Origin: a cyanobiont of Ornithocercus magnificus
GTDB lineage: Bacteria; Cyanobacteriota; Cyanobacteriia; PCC-6307; Cyanobiaceae
Assembly: GCA_007996965.1 (NCBI GenBank)
Contig: BIMP01000001.1
Location: 868,001 to 932,000, forward strand
Length of the DNA stretch: 64,000 bases
Reading direction: 5' to 3'
The position numbers and the translations under genes are program-made. Below the pieces are notes generated by a model. It worked only from the letters and a program-made list of their open reading frames with translations, did not search any database and was not told where the DNA came from. Below are positions 50,006 to 57,610 of the stretch, piece by piece (the stretch's first letter is position 1; every line of letters starts with the position of its first letter).

Positions 50006-51577
50006 TTAAACCCCCTCGTTTAGGGGGTTTTTGCTCACAGTCCTCTTAACCTGATAGGGGCAAAACCAAAGTTGCCAATCTCCAGTCACTACTGTTTCCT
50101 GCGCATAGCAACCCGGGGGCGGTTGTATAGCAATAACGTAGTGATCAGAAACCTTTTCGGCATCGTGGCTACTCTTTAAAGGTCTATTTGCATACCACTC
50201 TAGTGAGGGCCGATTGGGGCCTACAAGCCTGATGTCAGCTTCAGCTGGAAGTCGCCGAATTTGGGCAGCTACTGAACGTGGATCCCAGCTCTCATTTAGT
50301 TCCCAAAGCCAAAGACCACTGTGCCAAAGTGTAATCAGGCTGATACTCCAGCCCACCAGCAATACCGTTAGACCTCTGTGACGCTGATGATAGTGTTTAC
50401 TCTTCAACATTAGCGCACCTATTGTTAGTCCGATACCGGCTGACAGAAAAGTAATTATCGGCGCTGATAGGTGAATCCAGTTTGTGGCAACTCCCAGACT
50501 CCCAAACAGTAGCGCGATGCCCGCCAATGTCCAGAGATTACATACCCATCTATGGCACCTATGGTCCAACACTTTTATCAAGCCTTCAGCACAGATCAAA
50601 GCAATTGGCGTCCAGAGAAGTTGGCTATACCAAGGGAGTTGTGTGCGTAAGGGTAGAACCATGACAACGCTGCCAAGTAGCAAAACTATTAGCCACTGGC
50701 CTGTGATTCGATGCTGATATTGCCAGACAGCACTTAATCCAGCTGGCATTAGTGCTAGCCAAGGCCAGCCACCTTCTAGCATTTCTATGATCGGAATTAC
50801 CCAGCTGCCAGTACCATCCTCAACAACGCTGGTAATTCTTGCAAGACCCTGGCTTCCCCACATTACTAAAGCATCAGCCCCACGTGCTCTGAAATGGCCA
50901 ATGTGCCAAGACATGCCTGGTATTAGACCAGCGCCAAACCAGAGTAGAGCTTCACGACGTGGTACGACACGTTCCACAATAGAAAGAGCTGTGACTATAA
51001 AAAGGATTCCAATGATTACAGGGGGTTTTAGCATCAATATAAAGCTACCAGCAAGGCCTGCTATAAACCCCAAAGATGGCTTCCACCTACTAGATAGCCA
51101 GCCCCACCACACAAGCAAGTTAGCGCTCATGAGAGCACCATCTAGCATCACTAAACGGCCATGTCTAGCAACAGGGAGCAAAGTTGCTAAAACTAGTCCA
51201 GCAAGAATACCGCTGCAGTGTTCGCGTTTTGTCCTTGTATTGTCAGCAACACCAAGATCCCAGCGCAGTAGTGTGAGTAATGGAATCGAAAAGCTGGCTA
51301 GCAAGCAAGGAACAAAACGGATAATTGCTTCGCTGTTGTTGAATAGGTAAATCATACTGCCGACTAGCCAGTGAAGCCCGGGCGGTTTGTTTAGATAAGG
51401 TCTATCCCACTTGAAAGCAAACCAGTGTGGCCAGCCATTTATTGGCACAGTAGAAGACGAGACAATGGCAACTAAACTCTCGTCCCAGTCTCTTAGGGGC
51501 AGAGACCCAAGTCCAGGAAACCAGATAAGCAGTGTTAGAAGCCAAAGCAGCAGAAGCCAGATCCAACGTTCCCCCAT
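50006..51577 (-). CDS. Membrane glycosyltransferase, PMT/ArnT (GT39/GT83) type
   Basis: The 523-residue protein has about 11-12 hydrophobic helices and the characteristic acidic first loop (LRDWDESLVA, residues 29-37), then WDRPYLNKPPGLHWL. Such enzymes move a sugar from a polyprenyl-phosphate donor to lipid or protein on the outer face of the plasma membrane. The acceptor is unknown. Its last residues (KNPLNEGV) and stop are encoded by the psbD terminator hairpin. A related membrane glycosyltransferase lies at 57.6 kb, either side of the porins. Confidence 0.78.
   Translation of the reverse strand: MGERWIWLLLLWLLTLLIWFPGLGSLPLRDWDESLVAIVSSSTVPINGWPHWFAFKWDRPYLNKPPGLHWLVGSMIYLFNNSEAIIRFVPCLLASFSIPLLTLLRWDLGVADNTRTKREHCSGILAGLVLATLLPVARHGRLVMLDGALMSANLLVWWGWLSSRWKPSLGFIAGLAGSFILMLKPPVIIGILFIVTALSIVERVVPRREALLWFGAGLIPGMSWHIGHFRARGADALVMWGSQGLARITSVVEDGTGSWVIPIIEMLEGGWPWLALMPAGLSAVWQYQHRITGQWLIVLLLGSVVMVLPLRTQLPWYSQLLWTPIALICAEGLIKVLDHRCHRWVCNLWTLAGIALLFGSLGVATNWIHLSAPIITFLSAGIGLTIGALMLKSKHYHQRHRGLTVLLVGWSISLITLWHSGLWLWELNESWDPRSVAAQIRRLPAEADIRLVGPNRPSLEWYANRPLKSSHDAEKVSDHYVIAIQPPPGCYAQETVVTGDWQLWFCPYQVKRTVSKNPLNEGV
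50008..50032. terminator. Intrinsic terminator after psbD, overlapping the facing gene
   Basis: AAACCCCCT (50008-50016) pairs with AGGGGGTTT (50022-50030) around a 5-nt loop, with T-rich sequence following. In the psbD direction it is a canonical rho-independent terminator. Read the other way it encodes the last codons and stop of the convergent glycosyltransferase, and the A-run makes it usable in both directions. Confidence 0.88.
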
Positions 51578-51676
51578 CGGTTAGTTTTCGTTAGGATTGA
51601 CTTGTACAGTTCGCAGCAATGCGGAAGTTCAGTATTGCTCTGGTCTTCCGAAGGCATTGCCAGCGTTCACAATTCC

Positions 51677-51745
51677 ATGGAGGAGATGCCCGTGAGTTCT
51701 AGTTCTTTGATGAAGGGTTCGCTGATCGTGGAGAAGGCCGTCTGA
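51677..51745 (+). CDS. Possible small peptide of 22 residues
   Basis: ATG at 51677 opens MEEMPVSSSSLMKGSLIVEKAV and stops at TGA 51743-51745; the same frame stays open upstream to TTG 51602, which would give 47 residues. GGAGGAG stands directly before the second ATG (51686). The base composition is gene-like, unlike the A+T-rich DNA downstream, and a strong hairpin follows 55 bp later. I do not recognise the peptide, and the frame may be chance. Confidence 0.25.
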   Translation: MEEMPVSSSSLMKGSLIVEKAV

Positions 51746-51799
51746 CGGTTCAATCCTCCAACTGATTGACGGTTCCGCGTCAGAGCGGGCCCGGTGAGA

Positions 51800-51827
51800 G
51801 CCCCTGCCCACTAAAGTGGGCAGGGGC
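51800..51827. terminator. 12-bp G+C-rich hairpin
   Basis: GCCCCTGCCCAC (51800-51811) pairs perfectly with GTGGGCAGGGGC (51816-51827) around TAAA. No T-run follows (ATCACTAATTAT), so termination is plausible but not certain. It may end a small transcript beginning near 51.6 kb. Confidence 0.5.
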
Positions 51828-52281
51828 ATCACTAATTATATGACATAATTGGTAAGAAGACTTTATTCAACTGTGATGAGTTTATACTCAAAAAATTGAG
51901 GGGAATAAGCTGCCTAAATAGCAAAGTCTAGCTCAGGCAACCCAAGTAATTTTACTCGAAAAGTTACTCAGCCTACGGCTATTGACTATAGTTAACCAAG
52001 GAAGCATGTCAGACCAGTAAGATATAAACAAAACCATGTCAAACACCTATGATAGCTTGACTTAACCCGCTATTATCAAAAGGGTCTGAAAAATACGATC
52101 ATGTGCAAAAATACCAGTTAGCAATCTGGTATATCTTATCAGTAAAGGTTAAAAATATGACGTTGGTTAGCAGTATATCCTGATACGGGACGTGAGAGAA
52201 TCTGTCACATTGTAAAAAGGGTGACGACGGATAAATATGCAGAATCACGAGTGAGAGGAAGTTTTCCCGCATCATTCGTAT

Positions 52282-52740
52282 TAAGGAGCTCCGAATGAGG
52301 ATTTTCCAAAGACTACTGCTAACTCCTGCCATGCTTGGAATTCTCGCCCCTGTTGCTGTTGCTGAGACAAATGTACCTGAAGTCTCTAAACGCGCCGCAA
52401 CCAGCGAGCAAGTTACAAGCGTCTTCCAATTTTCCGACATTTACCCGACCGACTGGGCCTACCAGGCTCTGAGCAGCCTGGTCGAGCAATATGGTTGTGT
52501 TGCTGGTTACCCCAATAGGGCATTCCGAGGCAACCGAGCTATGACTCGCTTTGAGGCTGCCGCCCTGCTAAATGCATGCCTTAACCGCGTTGGTGAAGTT
52601 ACTGATGGGGTCAGGCGCTTAACCAAAGAGTTTGAGGCTGAATTGGCTGTCCTAGGTGGTCGCGCTGATGGTCTCGAGGCCCGCATCGGTGAATTGGAAG
52701 CAACTCGGTTCTCTACCACTACCAAGCTGAGAGGTAAGAC
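52282..52740 (+). repeat. 459-bp perfect direct repeat, copy 1
   Basis: This copy runs from TAAGGAG, just before the first porin's ribosome-binding site, to the codon series ending GGTAAGAC. It is base-for-base identical to 54165-54623. It covers the leader, signal peptide, SLH domain and coiled-coil linker, and stops where the barrel begins. Confidence 0.97.
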
Positions 52741-54115
52741 ATCATTCGTAATTGGCTCTAATACTTTCAGTGGTAACGCTTCTATCTCAAAACAATTCAG
52801 CTCTTCTGGGAAAGATACTATACCTTCATCCACTGAAACTACTAAGAAGATGGCAGATGTAGCTAGGGAAAACCTTGGCGCTGTCACTTTCAACTATGAC
52901 CAGCGCCTGACCCTTGATACGAGCTTTACAGGCAAAGATCTACTACGCACTCGCTTCAGGACTGGTAACTTTGGGGACAGTGCTTTTGGTTTTTCTACAA
53001 CTACTGGGATCCCTAGTCCTTTTGAAGGCAACTACAGTGCGTTCTCTGGTCTTGAAACAGCTTCTGAAGAAGATGACATCTTTAGAATTGATCGCTTGTT
53101 CTATCAGTTTCCTCTAGGTAGTGAACTCACGCTAATCGTAGGTGGCTTAGTACGTCAGGATGATATGCTTCCTACTTGGCCTAGTATGTATCCATATGAA
53201 CCGATTCTTGACTACTTTACTTATGCAGGGGCTCCGGGAACCTATAATTTAAACATTGGTCCTGGTGCTGGTATTTGGTGGAAAAAAGGTGGCTTCAGCA
53301 TCGCTGCTAATTACATCTCAAATGACGGCAACTTTAGTAGTCCTGCTATAGGAAGTTTCATCAATAACACTTCTAATTCAACTAGGACGGTCCAACTAGC
53401 ATACAGCAATCAAGGTTGGGCAGTTTCTGCTGCCTACAACTACAGCTCTAAGGAGTTTGGTAATATGTATGAAAGTACTTCAACTCCTCTGGCTACTAGG
53501 ATTGGTAGTCTTGGGGACACCAACTCTATTGGTCTCAGTGCCTATTGGCAGCCAAACAGAACTGGCTGGGCTCCCTCAGTAAATTTTGGCTGGGGGTTGA
53601 ACAATACGAGCGGAGATAGCAGCTCTAAGCTGCTGGGCTACAAATTCAACTCTGCAACCACTCAATCCTGGTATGCAGGCCTGCAGTGGAGAGATGTCCT
53701 GGCAGAGGGCAATAGTGCAGGCGTGGCGGTTGGGCAGCAAGGCTTTGTCACGTCTATAGATCTGGCAGGCACAGGCGACGGGCCTGACAAGGCACACAAA
53801 GTGGAAGATGTCCTCGCCCGCGATGGCCAGTACTCCTGGGAGATTTGGTACCAGCTGCGAGCTGCTGACAACGTCTATGTCACTCCTGCGCTTTTTTACC
53901 TAAGCCGTCCCCTAGGCGCAGCTACACAAGGCTTTACCTTTGACCAAATCGGCGCCCTTAGTCAGAGCAACGTTCGCTTTTTGACCGTGGGGACAGGGAT
54001 GTCTGCAGTCCTAGCACTGCCTCTCTGGCCCGAATTCGGGCCAGAGAGTATACTGCTGAGGGGATTTGGACCAAAATCGGCATCTCTTGTTTCCAAACCG
54101 GGAAGAATTTTGTAG
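52295..54115 (+). CDS. SLH-domain outer-membrane porin 1, reading through its normal stop
   Basis: The protein has a signal peptide (cleavage after AVA, residue 23), an SLH domain at about 45-100 (FSDIYPTDWAYQALSSLVEQ and on) that binds the cell wall, a coiled-coil at about 105-140, then a beta-barrel (OprB/Som type). The barrel should end after residue 562 with QSNVRF, matching the QTNFKF end of porin 2. A five-T run (53978-53982) places TTG where four Ts would give TGA, so the frame runs on 44 residues through a palindrome to a non-barrel tail, giving 606 residues. The terminal aromatic beta-signal is thus masked. AAGGAG precedes the ATG by 6 bp. Confidence 0.88.
   Translation: MRIFQRLLLTPAMLGILAPVAVAETNVPEVSKRAATSEQVTSVFQFSDIYPTDWAYQALSSLVEQYGCVAGYPNRAFRGNRAMTRFEAAALLNACLNRVGEVTDGVRRLTKEFEAELAVLGGRADGLEARIGELEATRFSTTTKLRGKTSFVIGSNTFSGNASISKQFSSSGKDTIPSSTETTKKMADVARENLGAVTFNYDQRLTLDTSFTGKDLLRTRFRTGNFGDSAFGFSTTTGIPSPFEGNYSAFSGLETASEEDDIFRIDRLFYQFPLGSELTLIVGGLVRQDDMLPTWPSMYPYEPILDYFTYAGAPGTYNLNIGPGAGIWWKKGGFSIAANYISNDGNFSSPAIGSFINNTSNSTRTVQLAYSNQGWAVSAAYNYSSKEFGNMYESTSTPLATRIGSLGDTNSIGLSAYWQPNRTGWAPSVNFGWGLNNTSGDSSSKLLGYKFNSATTQSWYAGLQWRDVLAEGNSAGVAVGQQGFVTSIDLAGTGDGPDKAHKVEDVLARDGQYSWEIWYQLRAADNVYVTPALFYLSRPLGAATQGFTFDQIGALSQSNVRFLTVGTGMSAVLALPLWPEFGPESILLRGFGPKSASLVSKPGRIL
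54020..54047. terminator. 28-bp perfect palindrome after the ancestral porin 1 stop
   Basis: CTCTCTGGCCCGAA is followed directly by its reverse complement. It begins 36 bp after the presumed original stop of porin 1 and probably served as its transcript-end hairpin. It now lies inside the extended reading frame. No T-run follows. Confidence 0.55.
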
Positions 54116-54164
54116 CTTCTTAGTGGATCGCCCAACGATCCAGCCACTTTCCCGACTTCTCTCC

Positions 54165-54623
54165 TAAGGAGCTCCGAATGAGGATTTTCCAAAGACTACT
54201 GCTAACTCCTGCCATGCTTGGAATTCTCGCCCCTGTTGCTGTTGCTGAGACAAATGTACCTGAAGTCTCTAAACGCGCCGCAACCAGCGAGCAAGTTACA
54301 AGCGTCTTCCAATTTTCCGACATTTACCCGACCGACTGGGCCTACCAGGCTCTGAGCAGCCTGGTCGAGCAATATGGTTGTGTTGCTGGTTACCCCAATA
54401 GGGCATTCCGAGGCAACCGAGCTATGACTCGCTTTGAGGCTGCCGCCCTGCTAAATGCATGCCTTAACCGCGTTGGTGAAGTTACTGATGGGGTCAGGCG
54501 CTTAACCAAAGAGTTTGAGGCTGAATTGGCTGTCCTAGGTGGTCGCGCTGATGGTCTCGAGGCCCGCATCGGTGAATTGGAAGCAACTCGGTTCTCTACC
54601 ACTACCAAGCTGAGAGGTAAGAC
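54165..54623 (+). repeat. 459-bp perfect direct repeat, copy 2
   Basis: This copy starts in the leader of the second porin and ends at GGTAAGAC, identical to 52282-52740 and offset by 1883 bp. The bases on both sides differ between copies, so the borders are sharp. Confidence 0.97.
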
Positions 54624-55767
54624 CGACTTCGTAATTGGCGGGACTGGCTACACCAGTGACTATGAATCAAATGATTTGGAGGACCAAAATGGCAATTACT
54701 TAGGCACCGATGCAATCGCTTTCTCCTACCGACAGACTATCGACATAAACTCGAGCTTTTCTGGAAAAGATTTGCTCCAGTTACGAGTCCGCTCTGGCAA
54801 TTTTGGAGAGAATGCATTTTCTGGTAAAGGCTATACTGGCAAGCAAGCTCAGGTTGAGTGGGCTAATAGCAATGCTGACACACTAAAAGTTGACAAACTT
54901 TGGTACCAGTTCCCTCTCGGCGATGATTTTATGGCCTACATCGGTGCTAAAATCGAAGCCGACCAGATGCTTGCTACGCAGCCTTCCATCTATAGACATA
55001 TACTCAAGCAGTTTGATCTTGGTGGCTACTATGGCGCATATAGCACGGTTGCTTCTCCTGGCATAGGTATCAACTGGAAGGGTAAGCGCAACTCTAATCC
55101 TGATGAGCCCAAACTCAGCTTCAGCGCAAATTATGTGGCTCAAAACGGCAACGTGAGTAACCCCACACGAGGTGGCATCGGCAACGATGACTCTCAGAGC
55201 AAACTCCTAACCCAGATTGCTTATGGCAATCCCCAGTGGCAGGTCTCTGCAGCCTATTCTTATATACAGGGTGGGGCAACAGTTGGCTACGGTACTCCTC
55301 TAGCAACTAGTACCGAAGGCTTTAAGGAAGCTAATGCCATAGCTGTCAATGCTTACTGGCAACCCGGTGAGAATATATGGATTCCTAATATTAGTGCTGC
55401 CTGGGGACTTACTGACTTTACACTCCTCGATAACTCTATGGGTGGTGTGCGTGATCAAAGCCAAAATTGGTTTGTAGGCTTTAACTGGAAAGATGCCTTT
55501 GCTGAGGGCAACCTTCTCGGCTTTGCCGTTGGCGGGCCTGGCTGGGTTACTGAGAGCAACGGCCCTGGCACACCTAATGATGGCAACATGGCTTTTGAGC
55601 TTTACTATAAGTTCCAAGTCACTGATAACATCTCGATCACGCCAGCAGCCTTCTACCTTAGCCGTCCTTTTGGCGAGAAAACCGGCACTAGCTACAAATA
55701 TGGTGGCTTGGGCAATGATAGTTTCGGAACCGTCGGATATCTGCTGCAGACTAACTTCAAATTCTGA
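54178..55767 (+). CDS. SLH-domain outer-membrane porin 2
   Basis: The 529-residue protein shares its first 148 or so residues exactly with porin 1: signal peptide, SLH domain and coiled-coil. The barrel that follows is clearly different in sequence and length but shares short signatures such as DKLWYQFPLGDDF (FYQFPLG in porin 1), AYWQPGENIWIPNISAAWGL and FYLSRPFG. It ends in QTNFKF, with the C-terminal aromatic residue expected for outer-membrane insertion. AAGGAG precedes the ATG. It starts 62 bp after porin 1. Substrate is unknown; such porins are the main outer-membrane channels of these cells. Confidence 0.92.
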   Translation: MRIFQRLLLTPAMLGILAPVAVAETNVPEVSKRAATSEQVTSVFQFSDIYPTDWAYQALSSLVEQYGCVAGYPNRAFRGNRAMTRFEAAALLNACLNRVGEVTDGVRRLTKEFEAELAVLGGRADGLEARIGELEATRFSTTTKLRGKTDFVIGGTGYTSDYESNDLEDQNGNYLGTDAIAFSYRQTIDINSSFSGKDLLQLRVRSGNFGENAFSGKGYTGKQAQVEWANSNADTLKVDKLWYQFPLGDDFMAYIGAKIEADQMLATQPSIYRHILKQFDLGGYYGAYSTVASPGIGINWKGKRNSNPDEPKLSFSANYVAQNGNVSNPTRGGIGNDDSQSKLLTQIAYGNPQWQVSAAYSYIQGGATVGYGTPLATSTEGFKEANAIAVNAYWQPGENIWIPNISAAWGLTDFTLLDNSMGGVRDQSQNWFVGFNWKDAFAEGNLLGFAVGGPGWVTESNGPGTPNDGNMAFELYYKFQVTDNISITPAAFYLSRPFGEKTGTSYKYGGLGNDSFGTVGYLLQTNFKF

Positions 55768-55837
55768 ATATTGGAATAGCCTAACTTAAGTATTATACTT
55801 GCCTAACTATAATCAACTCTAGCTTAGGGTAGCTTCA

Positions 55838-55897
55838 GCTGTGCCTTAGCCAGACAAAAGCCCCTACAAAGGGGCTTTTGTCTGGCTAAGGCACAGC
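55838..55897. terminator. 28-bp perfect stem after porin 2
   Basis: Arms 55838-55865 and 55870-55897 pair without a mismatch over 28 bp around ACAA. The inner part (AAAAGCCCCT with AGGGGCTTTT) is a standard terminator; the outer part extends the stem by about 18 bp. It ends the porin transcript about 70 bp after the stop and may stabilise its 3' end. Confidence 0.8.
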
Positions 55898-55955
55898 CTA
55901 GAGATTTTAGAGACTACCCTACTTGTAGTCACCATTCATTCGCCCATGCACAGCC

Positions 55956-56924
55956 ATGCCGATTGCTCATGACATCACGGCTTTGGTAGGACGAACACCC
56001 CTGGTAAGGCTAAATCGGTTACCTACAGCATTAGGCTGCAGGGCAGAGATAGTTGCCAAACTTGAGAGCTTTAACCCTACAGCTTCAGTGAAAGATCGTA
56101 TAGCCAACGCCATGGTCTACGCCGCCGAGGAGAGTGGAACTATTACACCTGGCTATTCAGTTCTTGTTGAACCTACCAGTGGTAATACAGGTATTGCACT
56201 AGCAATGGTAGCCGCTGCCCGTGGTTATCGCCTTGTGCTTACTATGCCCGACACAATGAGTACAGAACGTCGAGCTATGCTGCGGGCCTACGGTGCTGAA
56301 TTGCAGCTAACACCAGGCAGAGAAGGTATGCAAGGCGCTATTAACCTAGCGCAGGAACTAGTTCGAGAGATTCCAGGTGCCTATCTGCTCCAGCAGTTTG
56401 ATAATCCTGCTAACCCAAATGTGCACCAGCAGACTACGGCGGAAGAAATCTGGGCTGACTGTGAAGGCCGAATTGATGTTCTAGTTGCAGGTGTTGGCAC
56501 TGGTGGCACGCTTACTGGTTGTGCACGCCTACTCAAGCAGCGCAACCCAGATTTACGAGTAGTTGCTGTCGAACCAGCAGCTAGTGCTGTTCTAGCTGGC
56601 GGGTCTCCAGGTCCTCATCACATTCAGGGCATTGGAGCAGGCTTCATACCCATGGTCCTCGAAACAGCGTTGATCGACGAGGTAGTAACTATTAGCGATG
56701 AAGAAGCTATGGAAACCGGTCGGCGTCTGGCACGGGAGGAGGGTCTACTAAGTGGGGTTAGTAGTGGGGCTGCTGTTACTGCTGCTTTACGTGTGGCTAG
56801 CCGCCCAGGAATGACTGGTCAGCGGCTAGTAGTAGTACTGGCCAGTTTTGGTGAGCGTTACCTCTCAACTCCAATGTTCAGTACTACCACGCCACTAACG
56901 CCACGCCGGGATAGTGATCTGTGA
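55956..56924 (+). CDS. cysK: Cysteine synthase (O-acetylserine sulfhydrylase)
   Basis: The 322-residue PLP enzyme makes cysteine from O-acetylserine and sulfide. It has the lysine motif [11 protein letters not shown], the [11 protein letters not shown] loop, [15 protein letters not shown], and the C-terminal [10 protein letters not shown]. It is the usual CysK length. Its stop (TGA) overlaps the start of the J-domain gene by one base, so these and the following membrane protein form an operon. Confidence 0.93.
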   Translation: MPIAHDITALVGRTPLVRLNRLPTALGCRAEIVAKLESFNPTASVKDRIANAMVYAAEESGTITPGYSVLVEPTSGNTGIALAMVAAARGYRLVLTMPDTMSTERRAMLRAYGAELQLTPGREGMQGAINLAQELVREIPGAYLLQQFDNPANPNVHQQTTAEEIWADCEGRIDVLVAGVGTGGTLTGCARLLKQRNPDLRVVAVEPAASAVLAGGSPGPHHIQGIGAGFIPMVLETALIDEVVTISDEEAMETGRRLAREEGLLSGVSSGAAVTAALRVASRPGMTGQRLVVVLASFGERYLSTPMFSTTTPLTPRRDSDL

Positions 56925-57610
56925 TGGATCACTACAGCATTCTTGGTGTTTCTCCCACTGCCAGCACATCTGAAATTCGTGCAGCTTGGTTAGATCAGGT
57001 CAAACGCTACCATCCTGACACTGGTAATGATAGCAACCGAATACTTCTGATCAATGCTGCATGGGAGGTCCTAGGAGATCCAGAGCAACGGCACAGCTAC
57101 GATTGCGGCAGACAAGGTAATAACCTTAGTGGGAAATATCAACACAATGTTCGCGATGTGCGAGCTAGTCGGGCCTCCCGAAAGGTTAGCATGCACTCGG
57201 CGCAGGCTGATGATGACTTAGCACAATGGCTACAAGCAGTCTATATACCTGTAGACCGTCTAATTGGTGATGTTCTCAATCCCTTCCAGACCCAGCTACG
57301 CGCACTGTCAGCTGATCCTTATGATGATGACCTAATGCAAGATTTCTGTCACTACCTTGATAACAGTCGCCAGCGTCTAGAGAAAATTAAAGTACTGTAT
57401 CAATCACTAGCTGTTCCATATTCCGCTACTGAATTCGGATTAAGTCTCTACCATTGTTTCTCACAGGTTGAGGATGCTTTGACCGAGCTTGAGCGTTACA
57501 CAATGGGATATGTTGATGGCTATCTTCATGATGGTCGTGAGATGCTGAGAAATGCTAGACAAAGACGTCAGCTTCTACAGCAAGAGCGACGACGCCTGGA
57601 AATCAGGTGA
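56924..57610 (+). CDS. J-domain (DnaJ-like) protein
   Basis: The 228-residue protein starts [22 protein letters not shown], with the HPD motif at residues 30-32 in KRYHPDTG, and the J-domain ends near residue 65. The rest is helical with an arginine-rich C-terminus (RQRRQLLQQERRRLEIR) and lacks the Gly/Phe and zinc domains, so it is a type III J-protein that would stimulate a DnaK at a special site. The start ATG shares its A with the cysK stop; a GTG one codon upstream is possible. The stop overlaps the next gene by 4 bp. Confidence 0.85.
   Translation: MDHYSILGVSPTASTSEIRAAWLDQVKRYHPDTGNDSNRILLINAAWEVLGDPEQRHSYDCGRQGNNLSGKYQHNVRDVRASRASRKVSMHSAQADDDLAQWLQAVYIPVDRLIGDVLNPFQTQLRALSADPYDDDLMQDFCHYLDNSRQRLEKIKVLYQSLAVPYSATEFGLSLYHCFSQVEDALTELERYTMGYVDGYLHDGREMLRNARQRRQLLQQERRRLEIR

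Larger units (their letters stand above)
51578..52281. other. Gene-poor region upstream of the porin pair
   Basis: About 700 bp. The first 250 bp are richer in G+C and hold a short possible peptide frame (51677-51745) and a strong hairpin at 51800-51827, together resembling a small transcript. The remaining 450 bp, before the first porin, are A+T-rich with a 7-bp hairpin (52111-52117 with 52126-52132) and a GTA-N8-TAC palindrome at 52173-52186. I see no known RNA family. Confidence 0.5.

Noticed and set aside
50787-51350. A 187-codon plus-strand frame opposite the membrane glycosyltransferase
   Set aside because: The minus-strand protein has clear helices and a DWDE motif; the opposite frame has no recognisable feature.
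52173-52186. NtcA-like palindrome GTA-N8-TAC upstream of porin 1
   Set aside because: The six fixed bases are expected many times in 64 kb by chance, and no convincing -10 box lies at the usual distance.
52099-52440. Minus-strand frame over the first porin leader, partly repeated at 54120-54323
   Set aside because: The repetition only reflects the 459-bp direct repeat; there is no independent coding evidence.
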